The notes: generated by a model not told the origin, from the letters alone. A stretch of DNA of 64,000 nt from Bacillus sp. CH140a_4T (GCF_008923725.1 NZ_WBPF01000016.1:620001-684000), one strand, 5' to 3'. Positions 1 through 8,769 are shown, counted from the stretch's first letter. Numbers and translations: made by a program.

Positions 1-252
1 ACAAAAGAAATTTTAATGCTAGCTTATATGAATGAAGAAGCATATGAAAAAACGCTAGAAACGAAAAGAACATGGTTTTATTCTCGTTCAAGAAGGTCGT
101 TATGGAATAAAGGAAAAACATCAGGAAATGTCCAATATGTGCAATCTCTTTATTTAGATTGTGATCAAGATTCAATTGTTGTTGTCGTAAAGCAAGTAGG
201 ACCTGCTTGCCATACGGGAGAGAAAACGTGTTTTCATTATAAAATTATATAG
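1..252 (+). CDS. hisI: Phosphoribosyl-AMP cyclohydrolase (partial, 5' end cut by window)
   Basis: Opens the adenine ring of phosphoribosyl-AMP, the third step of histidine synthesis, in the cytosol. The reading frame is open from base 1; the 83 visible residues begin [14 protein letters not shown], a conserved part of the family, so I estimate that fewer than 20 N-terminal residues lie outside the window. The C-terminal metal-binding part is present: LDCDQD near residue 53 and the [10 protein letters not shown] motif close to the end, whose Cys and His residues bind metal ions. It is followed after 10 bases by hisE. In many bacteria hisI and hisE are fused; here they are separate. Confidence 0.95.
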   Translation, partial: TKEILMLAYMNEEAYEKTLETKRTWFYSRSRRSLWNKGKTSGNVQYVQSLYLDCDQDSIVVVVKQVGPACHTGEKTCFHYKII

Positions 253-262
253 GGGGATACAT

Positions 263-586
263 ATGGAAAACGCCTTTACACTACTGTTTGAGACAATTGA
301 AGAACGAAAGGGAAATCCACTTCCTGAATCATATACAAATTACTTGTTTTCAAAAGGAGAAGATAAAATTTTAAAAAAAATTGGTGAGGAATGTTCGGAA
401 GTAATTATCGCATCTAAAAATAATGATAAAGAAGAATTAGTGAAAGAAATGGTGGATGTATTGTATCACTGCTTCGTTTTATTAGCTGAAAAAAATATAT
501 CATTAGAAGATGTTATGGAGGAAGTGACAGAAAGAAATGGGAAGCTTTCGAGAGTAGGGGACAGAAGAGACATAGATACATTATAA
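263..586 (+). CDS. hisE: Phosphoribosyl-ATP pyrophosphohydrolase
   Basis: Removes pyrophosphate from phosphoribosyl-ATP, the second step of histidine synthesis. The 107-residue protein is full length for stand-alone HisE and has the MazG-like all-helical signature: [12 protein letters not shown] at residues 41-52 and KEMVDVLYH near 61-69, whose acidic residues bind magnesium. The start at 263 is preceded by AGGGGGATAC. It lies between hisI and hisJ with short gaps, so it is in the same operon. Confidence 0.95.
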   Translation: MENAFTLLFETIEERKGNPLPESYTNYLFSKGEDKILKKIGEECSEVIIASKNNDKEELVKEMVDVLYHCFVLLAEKNISLEDVMEEVTERNGKLSRVGDRRDIDTL

Positions 587-599
587 GGGGGGAATATAG

Positions 600-1619
600 A
601 TGAAGGTGGATTATCACATTCATTTAGAAGAAGGGCCATATTCAATAGGGTGGCTAGCTAAAATAAATGAAGCATTACAACATTATGAACCGCTTAAAGA
701 AGAAAAATATTCTATGGAATGGCTTGTGAAAACACAAGAACGCCTGCAAAGACGTGTGAAAGAAGGGCCATTTACAACGAAATGGATTGATTTATATTTA
801 GAAGAAGCTTTGCGAAAAGGTATAAAAGAAGTTGGTATTGTCGATCATTTATACCGTTTTTATGAAGCAAAAGAATACTATGAAAGATATGTCGATATTA
901 GTGATTCGAGGCTGGGGCGTTTACAGAAGGAGTGGTTAGACCAAGTAAGGGTAGCGTCACTACATGATTTTACAAAGGCAATTGAAGAGGCGAAAGAACG
1001 GTGGAGTAAAAGAGGTGTTACGCTTAAACTTGGAATTGAAGCGGATTATTTTATTGGTGGTGAACAAGAATTACAATCTTTACTCGCATTAGGAGACTTT
1101 GATTATGTAATTGGTTCCGTTCATTTTTTGAATGGCTGGGGATTTGATAATCCAGATACGAAAGAAGATTTTGAGGAACATGACTTATATGCTTTATATG
1201 AAACGTTTTTCAAAACGGTTGAGTGTGCAGTTCGCTCTGAATTATTTGATATTATAGCTCATCTTGATAACATAAAAGTATTTAATTATCGGTTAGATGA
1301 GAATGAACAACTTTCGTATTATAAGGAAATTGCGCGTGCATTAGTAGAAACAAATACGGCAACGGAAATAAATGCGGGATTGTACTTTCGTTATCCTGTA
1401 CGTGAAATGTGTCCGAGTCCGCTATATTTACAAGTATTAGCTAAGCGTGGCGTCCCAATTACCCTTTCCTCAGATGCTCATTATCCGAATGATTTAGGAA
1501 AATATGTGGAAGAGAATATAAAGACATTGCGTAATCATGATATTACTCATTTAGCTACATTTACGAAACGAGTCAGAACGATGAGATTACTGGAAGAAGA
1601 AGTAACAATTTCAAAATAA
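600..1619 (+). CDS. hisJ: Histidinol-phosphatase, PHP family
   Basis: Dephosphorylates histidinol phosphate to histidinol, the penultimate part of the histidine pathway. The protein has the metal-binding motifs of the PHP superfamily in order: DYHIHLEEG at the N-terminus, GIVDHLYRF near residue 80, GIEADYF near 144, GSVHF near 169, IAHLDN near 217 and LSSDAHYPND near 291. At 339 residues it is longer than B. subtilis HisJ as I recall it (about 268); an insert between the first two motifs (residues 10-75) accounts for most of the excess. A strong AAGGGGGGAA site sits 6 bases before the ATG. It is the last gene of the his operon seen here. I see no clear terminator directly behind it. Confidence 0.92.
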   Translation: MKVDYHIHLEEGPYSIGWLAKINEALQHYEPLKEEKYSMEWLVKTQERLQRRVKEGPFTTKWIDLYLEEALRKGIKEVGIVDHLYRFYEAKEYYERYVDISDSRLGRLQKEWLDQVRVASLHDFTKAIEEAKERWSKRGVTLKLGIEADYFIGGEQELQSLLALGDFDYVIGSVHFLNGWGFDNPDTKEDFEEHDLYALYETFFKTVECAVRSELFDIIAHLDNIKVFNYRLDENEQLSYYKEIARALVETNTATEINAGLYFRYPVREMCPSPLYLQVLAKRGVPITLSSDAHYPNDLGKYVEENIKTLRNHDITHLATFTKRVRTMRLLEEEVTISK

Positions 1620-1687
1620 TCACGATTTTTTTGATGAAAACCTTCCTTTTTGTTCAAAATAAGAAAGAATAAAAAGGAGGGTAAGAA

Positions 1688-1855
1688 ATGGCGAAACAAC
1701 AAAATAAACAAAATGTACAAGGTGCACAGCAACAAGCGTATACTTCTGAAACGAATGCTACTTCTCAATCCGTTATCGAGGAACAAATTAGTGATACAGT
1801 TGCAGAAGGAACGATCGATGTGAAGCTTGGAAAAGAATCACAAGAGAAAGCATAA
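1688..1855 (+). CDS. Small acidic protein, DUF4025-like
   Basis: A 55-residue ORF with an excellent ribosome binding site (AAAAAGGAGGGTAAGAA before the ATG) and its own terminator 5 bases after the stop. The sequence is hydrophilic, Gln/Asn-rich at the N-terminus (MAKQQNKQNVQG) and ends with a conserved-looking EEQISDTVAEGTIDV segment. That QISD...EGTID pattern resembles the small Bacillus proteins grouped as DUF4025, from memory. The Gln/Asn richness also recalls small acid-soluble spore proteins, but I do not see a known SASP motif. Function is unknown. Confidence 0.75.
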   Translation: MAKQQNKQNVQGAQQQAYTSETNATSQSVIEEQISDTVAEGTIDVKLGKESQEKA

Positions 1856-1856
1856 G

Positions 1857-1888
1857 AAGAGAGGAGACTTGCATCTCCTCTTTTTTTC
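1857..1888 (+). terminator. Rho-independent terminator of the small DUF4025-like gene
   Basis: Stem GAGGAGA (1861-1867) pairs with TCTCCTC (1874-1880) around a six-base loop and is followed by seven T residues. Confidence 0.9.
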
Positions 1889-2000
1889 ATGGAAAAGTGT
1901 CGATTTTGAAAACTATAATCAAATTCCTTGGTTTTTATATGTGGATTTCTTACAATGAAAGATAAGAGCTATCTTATTTTCTGTAGAAGAGGTGTTAGTA

Positions 2001-2972
2001 GTGGCAAAAATATTAGTAGCAGGAAAAATTCCAGCAATCGGATTAGAATTATTAAAGGATCATGATGTAGAAATGTACGATAAAGAGGCGTTAATTTCTT
2101 TAGATGAATTAACAGAGCGTGTTAAAGATAAAGATGCATTGTTAAGTCTACTTTCTACAAAGGTGACAAAAGAAGTGATTGATGCGGCACCTAATTTAAA
2201 GATTGTTGCAAACTATGGTGCTGGTTACGATAATATTGATTACACGTATGCTGGAGAAAAAGGGATTTCGGTAACGAATACACCGAAAGTATCAACGGAA
2301 GCGACAGCTGAATTAACATTTGCACTTCTTTTAGCAGCTGCACGTAGAATTCCTGAAGGTGATACGTTATGTCGTACAACTGGATTTAATGGATGGGCAC
2401 CGTTATTTTTCTTAGGACGCGAAGTACACGGTAAAACAATTGGAATTATTGGCCTTGGAGAAATCGGAAAGGCAGTTGCAAAGCGCGCGAAAGCATTTGG
2501 AATGAATGTTTTATATACAGGACCAAATCGAAAGCTTGAAGCTGAAAGTGAACTGGAAGTAAAATATGTAACATTAGAAGAATTATTACAAACAGCAGAC
2601 TTTATTACAATTAATTGTGCTTATAATCCGAAATTGCATCATATGATTGATGAAGAACAGTTCAAAATGATGAAGAAAACAGCGTATATTATAAATGCTT
2701 CTCGTGGACCAATTATGCATGAATTTGCACTTGCTCATGCATTAAAAACGAATGAAATTGAAGGGGCAGCTCTTGACGTGTTTGAATTTGAACCGAAAAT
2801 TACAGAAGAGCTAAAAGGATTAAAGAATGTAGTACTTGCTCCTCACGTAGGAAATGCAACATTCGAAACGCGTGATGCGATGGCTGAAATGGCAGTGAAA
2901 AATATTTTAGCTGTATTAAACGGTGAAGAGCCAGTAACACTTGTAAATCAAAAGGTATTGATTACAAAATAA
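2001..2972 (+). CDS. D-isomer-specific 2-hydroxyacid dehydrogenase
   Basis: NAD-dependent cytosolic oxidoreductase of the D-2-hydroxyacid dehydrogenase family (glycerate/phosphoglycerate dehydrogenase-like). Starting at the GTG at 2001 it has 323 residues. The Rossmann motif GLGEIGKAVAKRAKAFG is at 151-167; the catalytic triad is visible as Arg235 (NASRGP), Glu264 (FEFEP) and His282 (APHVGNAT). A GTG nine bases upstream (1992) is also in frame, but AGAAGAGGTG at 1985-1994 is spaced correctly for 2001. It lacks the ACT domain of long SerA enzymes, so the substrate is more likely glyoxylate/hydroxypyruvate-type; this cannot be fixed from sequence. A hairpin repeat begins at its stop codon. Confidence 0.88.
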   Translation: MAKILVAGKIPAIGLELLKDHDVEMYDKEALISLDELTERVKDKDALLSLLSTKVTKEVIDAAPNLKIVANYGAGYDNIDYTYAGEKGISVTNTPKVSTEATAELTFALLLAAARRIPEGDTLCRTTGFNGWAPLFFLGREVHGKTIGIIGLGEIGKAVAKRAKAFGMNVLYTGPNRKLEAESELEVKYVTLEELLQTADFITINCAYNPKLHHMIDEEQFKMMKKTAYIINASRGPIMHEFALAHALKTNEIEGAALDVFEFEPKITEELKGLKNVVLAPHVGNATFETRDAMAEMAVKNILAVLNGEEPVTLVNQKVLITK

Positions 2973-3040
2973 AGTGAAGCTTTAATGAGAGCGGGCATCC
3001 CCCTCTCATTATTAGCCTACATCAATCGGGCTTTTATGGC
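2972..3040 (+). repeat. 3'-end hairpin repeat, copy A
   Basis: Begins AGTGAAGCTTTAAT directly at the stop codon, then a stem TAATGAGAG / CTCTCATTA, then a tail reading ATTAGCCTACATCAATCGGGCTTTTATGG. The tail is nearly identical to the tail of copy B at 26540-26567, while the stem bases differ but still pair. The AGCC...GGCTTTT tail can itself form a small terminator-like hairpin. See the repeat finding. Confidence 0.7.
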
Positions 3041-3042
3041 AT

Positions 3043-3080
3043 AAAAAGAAACCTTCCGGAATCGGAAGGTTTTTCTTATT
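3043..3080. terminator. Bidirectional terminator between the dehydrogenase gene and pssA
   Basis: Stem AACCTTCCG (3050-3058) pairs with CGGAAGGTT (3063-3071) with a four-base loop. T-rich sequence follows on both strands. Confidence 0.88.
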
Positions 3081-3777
3081 TTTCTTTATTTGCTCTTTTA
3101 GATGGTCTTTGTCTAAGAAATTGAGATAGCATATACAAAATGTATAGTGGAATAGCAATGAATAAGAAAACAGAAAAATTACCGATCCCTGTTTGGTACA
3201 TTGTGATAATGCTTCCAACTAAAAATAGTGTAATAATGATGCTATATCGTGGAAGTGGTACATCTTTTAAACTTGGGATACGAATGCGGCTCACCATTAA
3301 AAATGCGAACGTTACAAAGACTGTAATAAGAACGATTTTTGGAATGGTATGTGAAAATAATGTTAAGAAAGCAACAAGCCCTCCCGCTGCTGTAATCGGT
3401 ACCCCAGTGAAATATTTCATTGAAGTAGAAGATGGTGTTACATTAAATCGTGCTAAACGATATGCTCCGAAAAGAGGGAATAGTCCCGCTATGTATAGTC
3501 CGATGATTCCGTAATTGGAGAAAGATGTGTAATACATAAGAACAGCAGGTGCTGCACCAAATGTTACGACATCTGCAAGTGAATCAAGCTCTTTTCCCAT
3601 TTGTGAATCAACGCGTAATAAACGAGCAACACGCCCATCAAGACTATCTAACATCATCCCGATAAGTACTAAAATAGCAGCTGATTTATAATATCCTAAA
3701 GATGCATAGCCGATTGACAAGAATCCACTATATAAATTTCCGAGCGTAAATAAGTTTGGAATAGCTGCTCTATACAA
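3076..3777 (-). CDS. pssA: CDP-diacylglycerol--serine O-phosphatidyltransferase
   Basis: Membrane enzyme joining serine to CDP-diacylglycerol to make phosphatidylserine, the precursor of phosphatidylethanolamine. The CDP-alcohol phosphotransferase signature is intact: D47-G-x2-A-R52-x8-G61-x3-D65-x3-D69. The 233-residue protein has several hydrophobic helices and a basic C-terminal tail (RQRPSKRANKEK). The start codon is TTG at 3777, preceded by AAGGGATCAG. No decarboxylase (psd) is adjacent, so phosphatidylethanolamine synthesis must be completed elsewhere in the genome. Confidence 0.92.
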   Translation of the reverse strand: MYRAAIPNLFTLGNLYSGFLSIGYASLGYYKSAAILVLIGMMLDSLDGRVARLLRVDSQMGKELDSLADVVTFGAAPAVLMYYTSFSNYGIIGLYIAGLFPLFGAYRLARFNVTPSSTSMKYFTGVPITAAGGLVAFLTLFSHTIPKIVLITVFVTFAFLMVSRIRIPSLKDVPLPRYSIIITLFLVGSIITMYQTGIGNFSVFLFIAIPLYILYMLSQFLRQRPSKRANKEK

Positions 3778-3920
3778 AATCTGATCCCTTGCTTTCTGTA
3801 ATAAATTCTTAATTAGTGTATGAAAGTTTACTTATTTTATCATACCATAAATTTCTTCCTCATACGAAAAAAATTCCCAATTTGTGAAAGATTTCATAGA
3901 AGAATGATTTGAAAAATAAG

Positions 3921-3956
3921 TGAAAAAAGAAGCAACTTTTATAAAGTTGCTTCGTG
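3921..3956 (-). terminator. Terminator of the LTA-synthase-type gene
   Basis: Stem GAAGCAACTT (3929-3938) pairs with AAGTTGCTTC (3944-3953); read on the minus strand the stem is followed by TTTTTTC. Confidence 0.85.
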
Positions 3957-3958
3957 TA

Positions 3959-5845
3959 TTATTCAAATTTCGTTGTCATCGTTCCAGTTTTATACCGATT
4001 GTTAGGGTCGAAACGTAATAAATCTCCATAAATGAGTTTGTCGGAGAGTTTCAATTCATTTTTCGCTTTTTCAATATTCGGCTGGCATAATGAAATGTCC
4101 GCTTCTTCACCTGTATTTCGTTTATAGCACATGTTTTTTGTATACACATAATCTTCTGAAACGAAGCTACCATCACGCATTACCATAAGTGGGTCTTCTT
4201 CTTCAATGAATAAGTCAGTTCCAAATTCAACGGATTGATTTGTTTTAATGCCAAGTAAATGAAGTAGCGTTGGTTTAATATCAATTTGACCAGATACTTT
4301 AGAAATGACTTTTCCTTCTTGACCAGGTACATGAATAATGAGAGGGACGCGTTGTAATTGCATAGAATCAAACGGTGTAATAGCGTCTTTCCCAAGGAAC
4401 TGAGCCATTGCTGCGTTATGGTTTTCAGAAATACCGTAATGATCTCCGTAAATGACAATAACGGAATTATCATATAGTCCTTCTTCTTTTAATTGTTTAA
4501 TAAATCGTTTAAGAGCTTCATCTGTGTAACGAACGGTTGGGAAGTAACGGTTTACAACACCACTTTCTGAATTGAACTCATCAACATATTGGTCTTCTGG
4601 ATTTAGAAGAAACGGAAAATGGTTTGTTAAAGTAATGAATTTTGTATAGAACGGCTGTGGTAAAGATTTTAGCTTTGGAATAGATTGTTCAAAGAACTCT
4701 TTATCTTTTAACCCCCAACCGACAGACATTTGTTCTGTGCCTACGTAATCATTTAAATTAAAGTAACGATCATATCCAAGTGCAGGATACATTACATCAC
4801 GATTCCAAAATGTTTTATCGTTTGAATGGAAGACAGCAGAAGAATATCCGTATTTCTTTAACTGTTCTGGTGTAGCAGTATATTCATTTGTTGCGTGAGT
4901 AAAGAATACAGAACCGCGGTCTAACGGATAAAGTGAATTTTCAACGATAAATTCTGCATCAGAAGTTTTGCCTTGTCCTGTTTGATGATAGAAGTTATCG
5001 AAATAAAAACTATCTTTAATAAATTCGTTTAAAAATGGAGTGATTTCTTTTCCATTTATTTTTTTATTAATAACAAAACTTTGTGTAGATTCCATGGAAA
5101 TTAAAATGACATTTTTACCTTTTGCAGCTCCAAATAAGTTTTTATCAACTTGCTTATCTTTTGAGTCTGTATAGTTTTTAATTTCAGAGAACCCGTCACC
5201 ACTTGCAAATACACGTTCAGCTGAAGATTTAGATTGAAGTGTAATATCAAATAGATGGTATGTGTATAAACCTAAATTTTTCACGACTGTTTGACGATCA
5301 AATGAGCGTGAGAACATTTGTGGCTTATAAATAACGGAAACGACAATTTGCAAGGCTAATAATGCTGTTACACCGCCAAAGAAAGTTCGCTTTTCTGTGC
5401 GGGAAAGTGGTGAGTTATCACAAAATGATGGGAATTTACGTGAAAGAAACATTAAAATAATTGCGTCTGCAAATAAAAGTAATGTTTTATACGTAAAGAG
5501 TTCTTTTATACTTGTCCCTAAATCAGCCATATTATTTGTTTGAAATAATACTGGGAATGTAACGAAATCGTTATAAAACCCATAAAACATTGCATTTCCA
5601 AATAAAATGAATGATAGTATAAAACTAATTCCAACTATAATGCGGTTTCGGTTTTTAGACGCAAATAAAGCAAAACCGAAAAATAAAAGTAACGCAGCTA
5701 GTGGATTAATAAAAAGCATAAATTCTTCAAAGAAATTATCAATTTTAATATCAAATGCTAGCTTGTACACAATATATGTTTTTATCCATAATAAAACGAC
5801 TGCAACGAGTGCAAATCGCAGTTTTGGAAACAGACGTTGTAGCAT
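3959..5845 (-). CDS. LTA synthase family protein (glycerolphosphate transferase)
   Basis: Membrane enzyme of the LtaS family, which polymerises glycerol phosphate from phosphatidylglycerol onto a glycolipid to build lipoteichoic acid. The 628-residue length is typical. Five hydrophobic segments fill residues 10-180; the extracellular sulfatase-fold domain follows. The metal ligand Glu252 (SMEST) and the catalytic Thr294 (GQGKTSDAE) match Glu255 and Thr300 of S. aureus LtaS. A KSSAERVFASG linker near 206-216 could be a signal-peptidase cleavage site of the kind known for LtaS. Start ATG at 5845 follows TAGGAGAGGAG. Bacillus usually has several paralogues (LtaS, YfnI, YqgS, YvgJ); which one this is cannot be told here. 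Confidence 0.9.
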   Translation of the reverse strand: MLQRLFPKLRFALVAVVLLWIKTYIVYKLAFDIKIDNFFEEFMLFINPLAALLLFFGFALFASKNRNRIIVGISFILSFILFGNAMFYGFYNDFVTFPVLFQTNNMADLGTSIKELFTYKTLLLFADAIILMFLSRKFPSFCDNSPLSRTEKRTFFGGVTALLALQIVVSVIYKPQMFSRSFDRQTVVKNLGLYTYHLFDITLQSKSSAERVFASGDGFSEIKNYTDSKDKQVDKNLFGAAKGKNVILISMESTQSFVINKKINGKEITPFLNEFIKDSFYFDNFYHQTGQGKTSDAEFIVENSLYPLDRGSVFFTHATNEYTATPEQLKKYGYSSAVFHSNDKTFWNRDVMYPALGYDRYFNLNDYVGTEQMSVGWGLKDKEFFEQSIPKLKSLPQPFYTKFITLTNHFPFLLNPEDQYVDEFNSESGVVNRYFPTVRYTDEALKRFIKQLKEEGLYDNSVIVIYGDHYGISENHNAAMAQFLGKDAITPFDSMQLQRVPLIIHVPGQEGKVISKVSGQIDIKPTLLHLLGIKTNQSVEFGTDLFIEEEDPLMVMRDGSFVSEDYVYTKNMCYKRNTGEEADISLCQPNIEKAKNELKLSDKLIYGDLLRFDPNNRYKTGTMTTKFE

Positions 5846-6099
5846 AATATACTCCTCTCCTAAAAAGCATGACAGTTCTTGTGAGCCGATTTGATTAGCG
5901 CCTCATTATATATATACGAACAGTCCTTTATTATTATGTTTATTATACTATGAGTATCATTATACGAAAATAAAAGAGAGTTGTGGGCTTTTTTATAATA
6001 ATTGAGTAGAAAAAGGGCGGTAGGAGACAATAAAACGGAGTTCCTATGTATGATTATTGTCGTGCGTAGAAAGAATCGTGTAACAATACGGAGGTTATA

Positions 6100-6495
6100 A
6101 TGCGAAAATTATTATATTTTATAGTATGCAGTAGTGTTATACTTTTTGCTTCACCGAGTGTGTCGGTAGCTCAATATGATGCACCTCTTATGGAAGATGC
6201 CCTTTATTCTGTTTTATTTCCGAAAATAAATAAAGCAATTGAAAAACAATATGGGAATTTGAAACCTTATCAATGTCCTAAAATCATCAGTTTAAAAAAA
6301 GTGTATAGCGGTACATATTTATTTCAAGCGGTTATTGAAGTGACGAAGTATGAACAGATTGGTGGGAAAATTGTTCCACCATTTGAGAAGGTAACGATTA
6401 CTTTTAATAACGAAGAGGGCGAATGGGAAGTAACAAAGATAATAGTAAAGCGCTTACCAAATGACACGAAATTAAACTGCAAAAAAACAATATAA
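6100..6495 (+). CDS. Secreted protein, DUF3888 family
   Basis: A 131-residue protein with a clear Sec signal peptide (MRKLLYFIVCSSVILFASPSV..., probable cleavage after VSVA at about residue 24). The mature part begins QYDAPLMEDALYSVLFPKIN and contains EVTKYEQIGGKIVPPFEKVTITF; this pattern matches the DUF3888 family of small exported Bacillus proteins as I remember it. Two cysteines (about 59 and 127) could form a disulfide. It is monocistronic, with CGGAGG before the ATG. No function is known. Confidence 0.78.
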   Translation: MRKLLYFIVCSSVILFASPSVSVAQYDAPLMEDALYSVLFPKINKAIEKQYGNLKPYQCPKIISLKKVYSGTYLFQAVIEVTKYEQIGGKIVPPFEKVTITFNNEEGEWEVTKIIVKRLPNDTKLNCKKTI

Positions 6496-6503
6496 AAAAT
6501 TGT

Positions 6504-6533
6504 TTGACAAATAAAATGGTCCTTTGGTATTGT
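6504..6533 (+). promoter_or_regulatory. Sigma-A promoter of the lysA riboswitch transcript
   Basis: TTGACA (6504-6509), 18-base spacer, TATTGT (6528-6533). It lies about 35-40 bases upstream of the aptamer. Confidence 0.7.
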
Positions 6534-6570
6534 TAATAGCAACAATTAGATGTTTGAAAATTAAATAGAC

Positions 6571-6765
6571 TTACCTCATCTACTCTCAAAGGTAGAGGCC
6601 GCAATAGGAAAGAGTAAGCTATGGGAGATTTAATGGAATCTGTGATCATAGGTTGAAAGGGACTATTGCCGAAATATAAGAATAACCATCTTATTCATAT
6701 ATTGGGACTGCATTGAATAAATGTAGTACTGTCATAAGATTTATTTTATGGAGAGCTATTTGGAG
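6571..6765 (+). promoter_or_regulatory. Lysine riboswitch (L-box)
   Basis: The region upstream of lysA holds the conserved L-box blocks in order: GGTAGAGGCCGCAA at 6591-6604, AGAGTAAGC near 6611, GAAAGGGACTATTGCCGAAA at 6655-6674, TTGGGACTGC near 6704 and TACTGTCAT near 6728. Known lysine riboswitches bind lysine and favour a terminator; here the terminator hairpin at 6839-6873 follows and precedes lysA, so lysine should switch lysA off. The boundaries are approximate. Confidence 0.88.
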
Positions 6766-6838
6766 ATGTTGATGCGGTTTCTTATTTTGAGGAGATAACA
6801 ACTCGTTTATTTTTTCAATATATATTTTTCCTAATAAG

Positions 6839-6873
6839 AAACGCGTGTGAACATTGTTCCGCGCGTTTTTTGT
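6839..6873 (+). terminator. Riboswitch-controlled terminator before lysA
   Basis: ACGCGTG pairs with CGCGCGT and the inner GAAC pairs with GTTC, giving a long stem (6841-6867) followed by TTTTTTG. It serves as the OFF state of the lysine riboswitch. Confidence 0.85.
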
Positions 6874-6946
6874 CTATCTAAAAGCGTGCTGCAATGAATA
6901 GAAGATTGGGGTTATGAGTTTTAGAGGAAATAAGGGAGGAATTCAA

Positions 6947-8263
6947 ATGTATTTACACGGCACAAGCCGAATCAATGGGCAAGGACACTTAGAAATTGGA
7001 GGGTGCGATACGACGCAGCTAGCAAAACAATACGGAACACCACTTTATGTATACGATGAAGAGTCAATTCGAGGAAAGTGCCGCGCGTTTCATCGTGCTT
7101 TTAAAGAAAGTGGTTTCTCTTATCAAGTAGCATATGCAAGCAAGGCGTTCTTGTGCATGGAGATGTGCCGAGTAGCTCGTGAAGAAAATATGTCGTTAGA
7201 TGTTGTTTCTGGAGGGGAATTATATACTGCGCTTCAAGCAGGGTTTCCGGCATCGCGCATTCATTTTCACGGCAATAATAAAACAGAAGAAGAGATCGTG
7301 ATGGCTCTTCAGGCGAATATTGGTTGTTTTGTAGTCGATAATTTTTTAGAATTAGAAATTTTGCATGATTTAGCAGTGCAACATGGGAAATTTGTGAACA
7401 TATTAATTCGTGTAACGCCTGGAGTAGAGGCGCACACACATGAATATATTACAACAGGCCAAGAGGATTCAAAATTTGGATTTGGTGTTTCAAATGGTCA
7501 AGCGATGCAGGCAATTGAGCTTGCTTTACAAAAATCAAATTATAACGTGTTAGGTATTCATTCCCATATTGGATCACAAATATTTGAAACAGCTGGTTTT
7601 GTTCGAGCAATTGAAGTTCTTCGCCAATTTTTAGAAGAAGTGAGAGAGCAAACAAACTATGTAGTAAAAGTGTTAAACGTAGGCGGAGGCTTCGGAATAC
7701 GCTACACAGATTCGGATACGCCATTAACACTTGAGACATATGTGCGAGCTGTAACGAGTGCAGTGAGAGAACAATTTACAGTATGTAACTATCCATTGCC
7801 AGAAATTTGGGTTGAACCAGGCCGTAGTATTGTAGGTGATGCTGGAACGACACTTTATACAGTCGGATCGGTGAAAGATATTCCTGGCATAAGAAAATAT
7901 GTTTCAGTAGATGGTGGAATGACGGATAATTTAAGACCTGCTTTATATAACGCTCGTTATGAAGCAATGTTAGCGAATAGAGGGAATGATGCGAATGAGG
8001 AACTCGTTTCGATTGCTGGGAAATGTTGTGAGAGTGGAGATATGCTGATTTGGGATATTCACTTACCGAAAGTCGCTTCTTCCGATTTACTAGCAATTTC
8101 TTGTACAGGAGCATATGGCTATTCGATGGCGAATAATTATAATCGAATTCGGAGACCAGCTGTCGTCTTTGCGAAAGGTGGAACATCGCAAATTGTAGTG
8201 GAACGCGAAACATATGAAAATATTATTGGGAACGATCGCATACGTATTAAAGAACTTGTTTAA
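6947..8263 (+). CDS. lysA: Diaminopimelate decarboxylase
   Basis: PLP-dependent enzyme that converts meso-diaminopimelate to lysine, the last step of lysine synthesis. From the ATG at 6947 (preceded by AAGGGAGGAATTC) the protein has 438 residues; an in-frame ATG at 6914 lacks a ribosome binding site. The PLP lysine is Lys66 in YASKAF; the glycine-rich phosphate-binding loop appears as NVGGGFG, and EPGRSIVGDAG plus CCESGDML are family signatures. It is controlled by the lysine riboswitch upstream and closed by its own terminator, so it is monocistronic. Confidence 0.95.
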   Translation: MYLHGTSRINGQGHLEIGGCDTTQLAKQYGTPLYVYDEESIRGKCRAFHRAFKESGFSYQVAYASKAFLCMEMCRVAREENMSLDVVSGGELYTALQAGFPASRIHFHGNNKTEEEIVMALQANIGCFVVDNFLELEILHDLAVQHGKFVNILIRVTPGVEAHTHEYITTGQEDSKFGFGVSNGQAMQAIELALQKSNYNVLGIHSHIGSQIFETAGFVRAIEVLRQFLEEVREQTNYVVKVLNVGGGFGIRYTDSDTPLTLETYVRAVTSAVREQFTVCNYPLPEIWVEPGRSIVGDAGTTLYTVGSVKDIPGIRKYVSVDGGMTDNLRPALYNARYEAMLANRGNDANEELVSIAGKCCESGDMLIWDIHLPKVASSDLLAISCTGAYGYSMANNYNRIRRPAVVFAKGGTSQIVVERETYENIIGNDRIRIKELV

Positions 8264-8269
8264 ATAGAG

Positions 8270-8304
8270 AAAAGGAGTTGTTCGGATGGGCAATTCCTTT
8301 TTTA
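8270..8304 (+). terminator. Terminator of lysA
   Basis: AAAAGGAGTTG (8270-8280) pairs with CAATTCCTTTT (8291-8301), ten-base loop, then more T residues. Confidence 0.85.
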
Positions 8305-8341
8305 TAAAATAAAATAATTAAAATATATCGGAAAACTAGGA

Positions 8342-8369
8342 TTGAAAAAAATCAGAATTGTGATAAAAT
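8342..8369 (+). promoter_or_regulatory. Promoter of the S-box sulfate assimilation operon
   Basis: TTGAAA (8342-8347), 16-base spacer, TAAAAT (8364-8369) with an extended -10 TG two bases upstream. It lies just before the SAM riboswitch. Confidence 0.65.
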
Positions 8370-8381
8370 ACAAATACAAAG

Positions 8382-8486
8382 CTTATCAAGAGAAGCGGAG
8401 GGAACTGGCCCGACGAAGCTCGGCAACCTGCTTATAGAAAGCAAGGTGCTAAATCCAGCAAAATGGAATCCATTTTGAAAGATAAG
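8382..8486 (+). promoter_or_regulatory. SAM-I riboswitch (S-box) of the sulfate assimilation operon
   Basis: P1 is formed by CTTATC (8382-8387) and GATAAG (8481-8486). Between them are the conserved S-box blocks: AGAGAAGCGGAGGGAACTGGCCC, GAAGCTCGGCAACC and GGTGCTAAATCCAGC. SAM binding should favour the terminator at 8507-8537, so the sulfur genes are transcribed when SAM is low. S-box control of the cysH operon is established in B. subtilis. Confidence 0.93.
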
Positions 8487-8506
8487 GTAAAATATATTAC
8501 CGAACA

Positions 8507-8537
8507 GTCTTTTCGAAATGGGAAAGATTTTTTTTAT
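8507..8537 (+). terminator. S-box-controlled terminator before yezD
   Basis: TCTTTTC pairs with GGAAAGA around a GAAATG loop, followed by eight T residues. Confidence 0.8.
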
Positions 8538-8560
8538 GAATAAAAAGGGGGGCTGTTCGC

Positions 8561-8704
8561 GTGAGCGTACGGGAACATTTTGAGGAAGTATCTGAGAAAA
8601 TTCAAGCGATGCTTGCTGATATGAAATATGGTTCAATTACAATTGTTGTGCAAGACGGGAAAGTCATTCAATTAGAGAAAAGTGAAAAAGTACGTTTAAA
8701 GTAA
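8561..8704 (+). CDS. yezD: YezD family protein (DUF2292)
   Basis: A 47-residue protein starting with GTG at 8561 after a strong AAGGGGGGC site. The core KYGSITIVVQDGKVIQLEKSEKVRL matches my memory of B. subtilis YezD / DUF2292, small proteins often found next to sulfur assimilation genes under S-box control. Molecular function is unknown. It is the first gene behind the SAM riboswitch and is separated from cysH by a strong terminator, which suggests a separately adjusted dose of this peptide. Confidence 0.8.
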   Translation: MSVREHFEEVSEKIQAMLADMKYGSITIVVQDGKVIQLEKSEKVRLK

Positions 8705-8728
8705 AAAGCGCTGACTAGAAAAACTAGA

Positions 8729-8769
8729 GGCGGTTTTAACCTATGTTATTAGGTTAAAACCGTCTTTTT
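8729..8769 (+). terminator. Strong terminator between yezD and cysH
   Basis: A 14-bp stem (8729-8742 with 8751-8764, core CGGTTTTAACCT / AGGTTAAAACCG) followed by TTTTTG. It lies inside what otherwise looks like one operon, so cysH and the downstream genes probably depend on read-through or on a promoter I could not identify. Confidence 0.85.

Noticed and set aside
1992..2000. GTG at 1992 as the start of the 2-hydroxyacid dehydrogenase
   Set aside because: The GTG overlaps the ribosome binding site; the GTG at 2001 is correctly spaced and matches the family N-terminus (AKILVAG).
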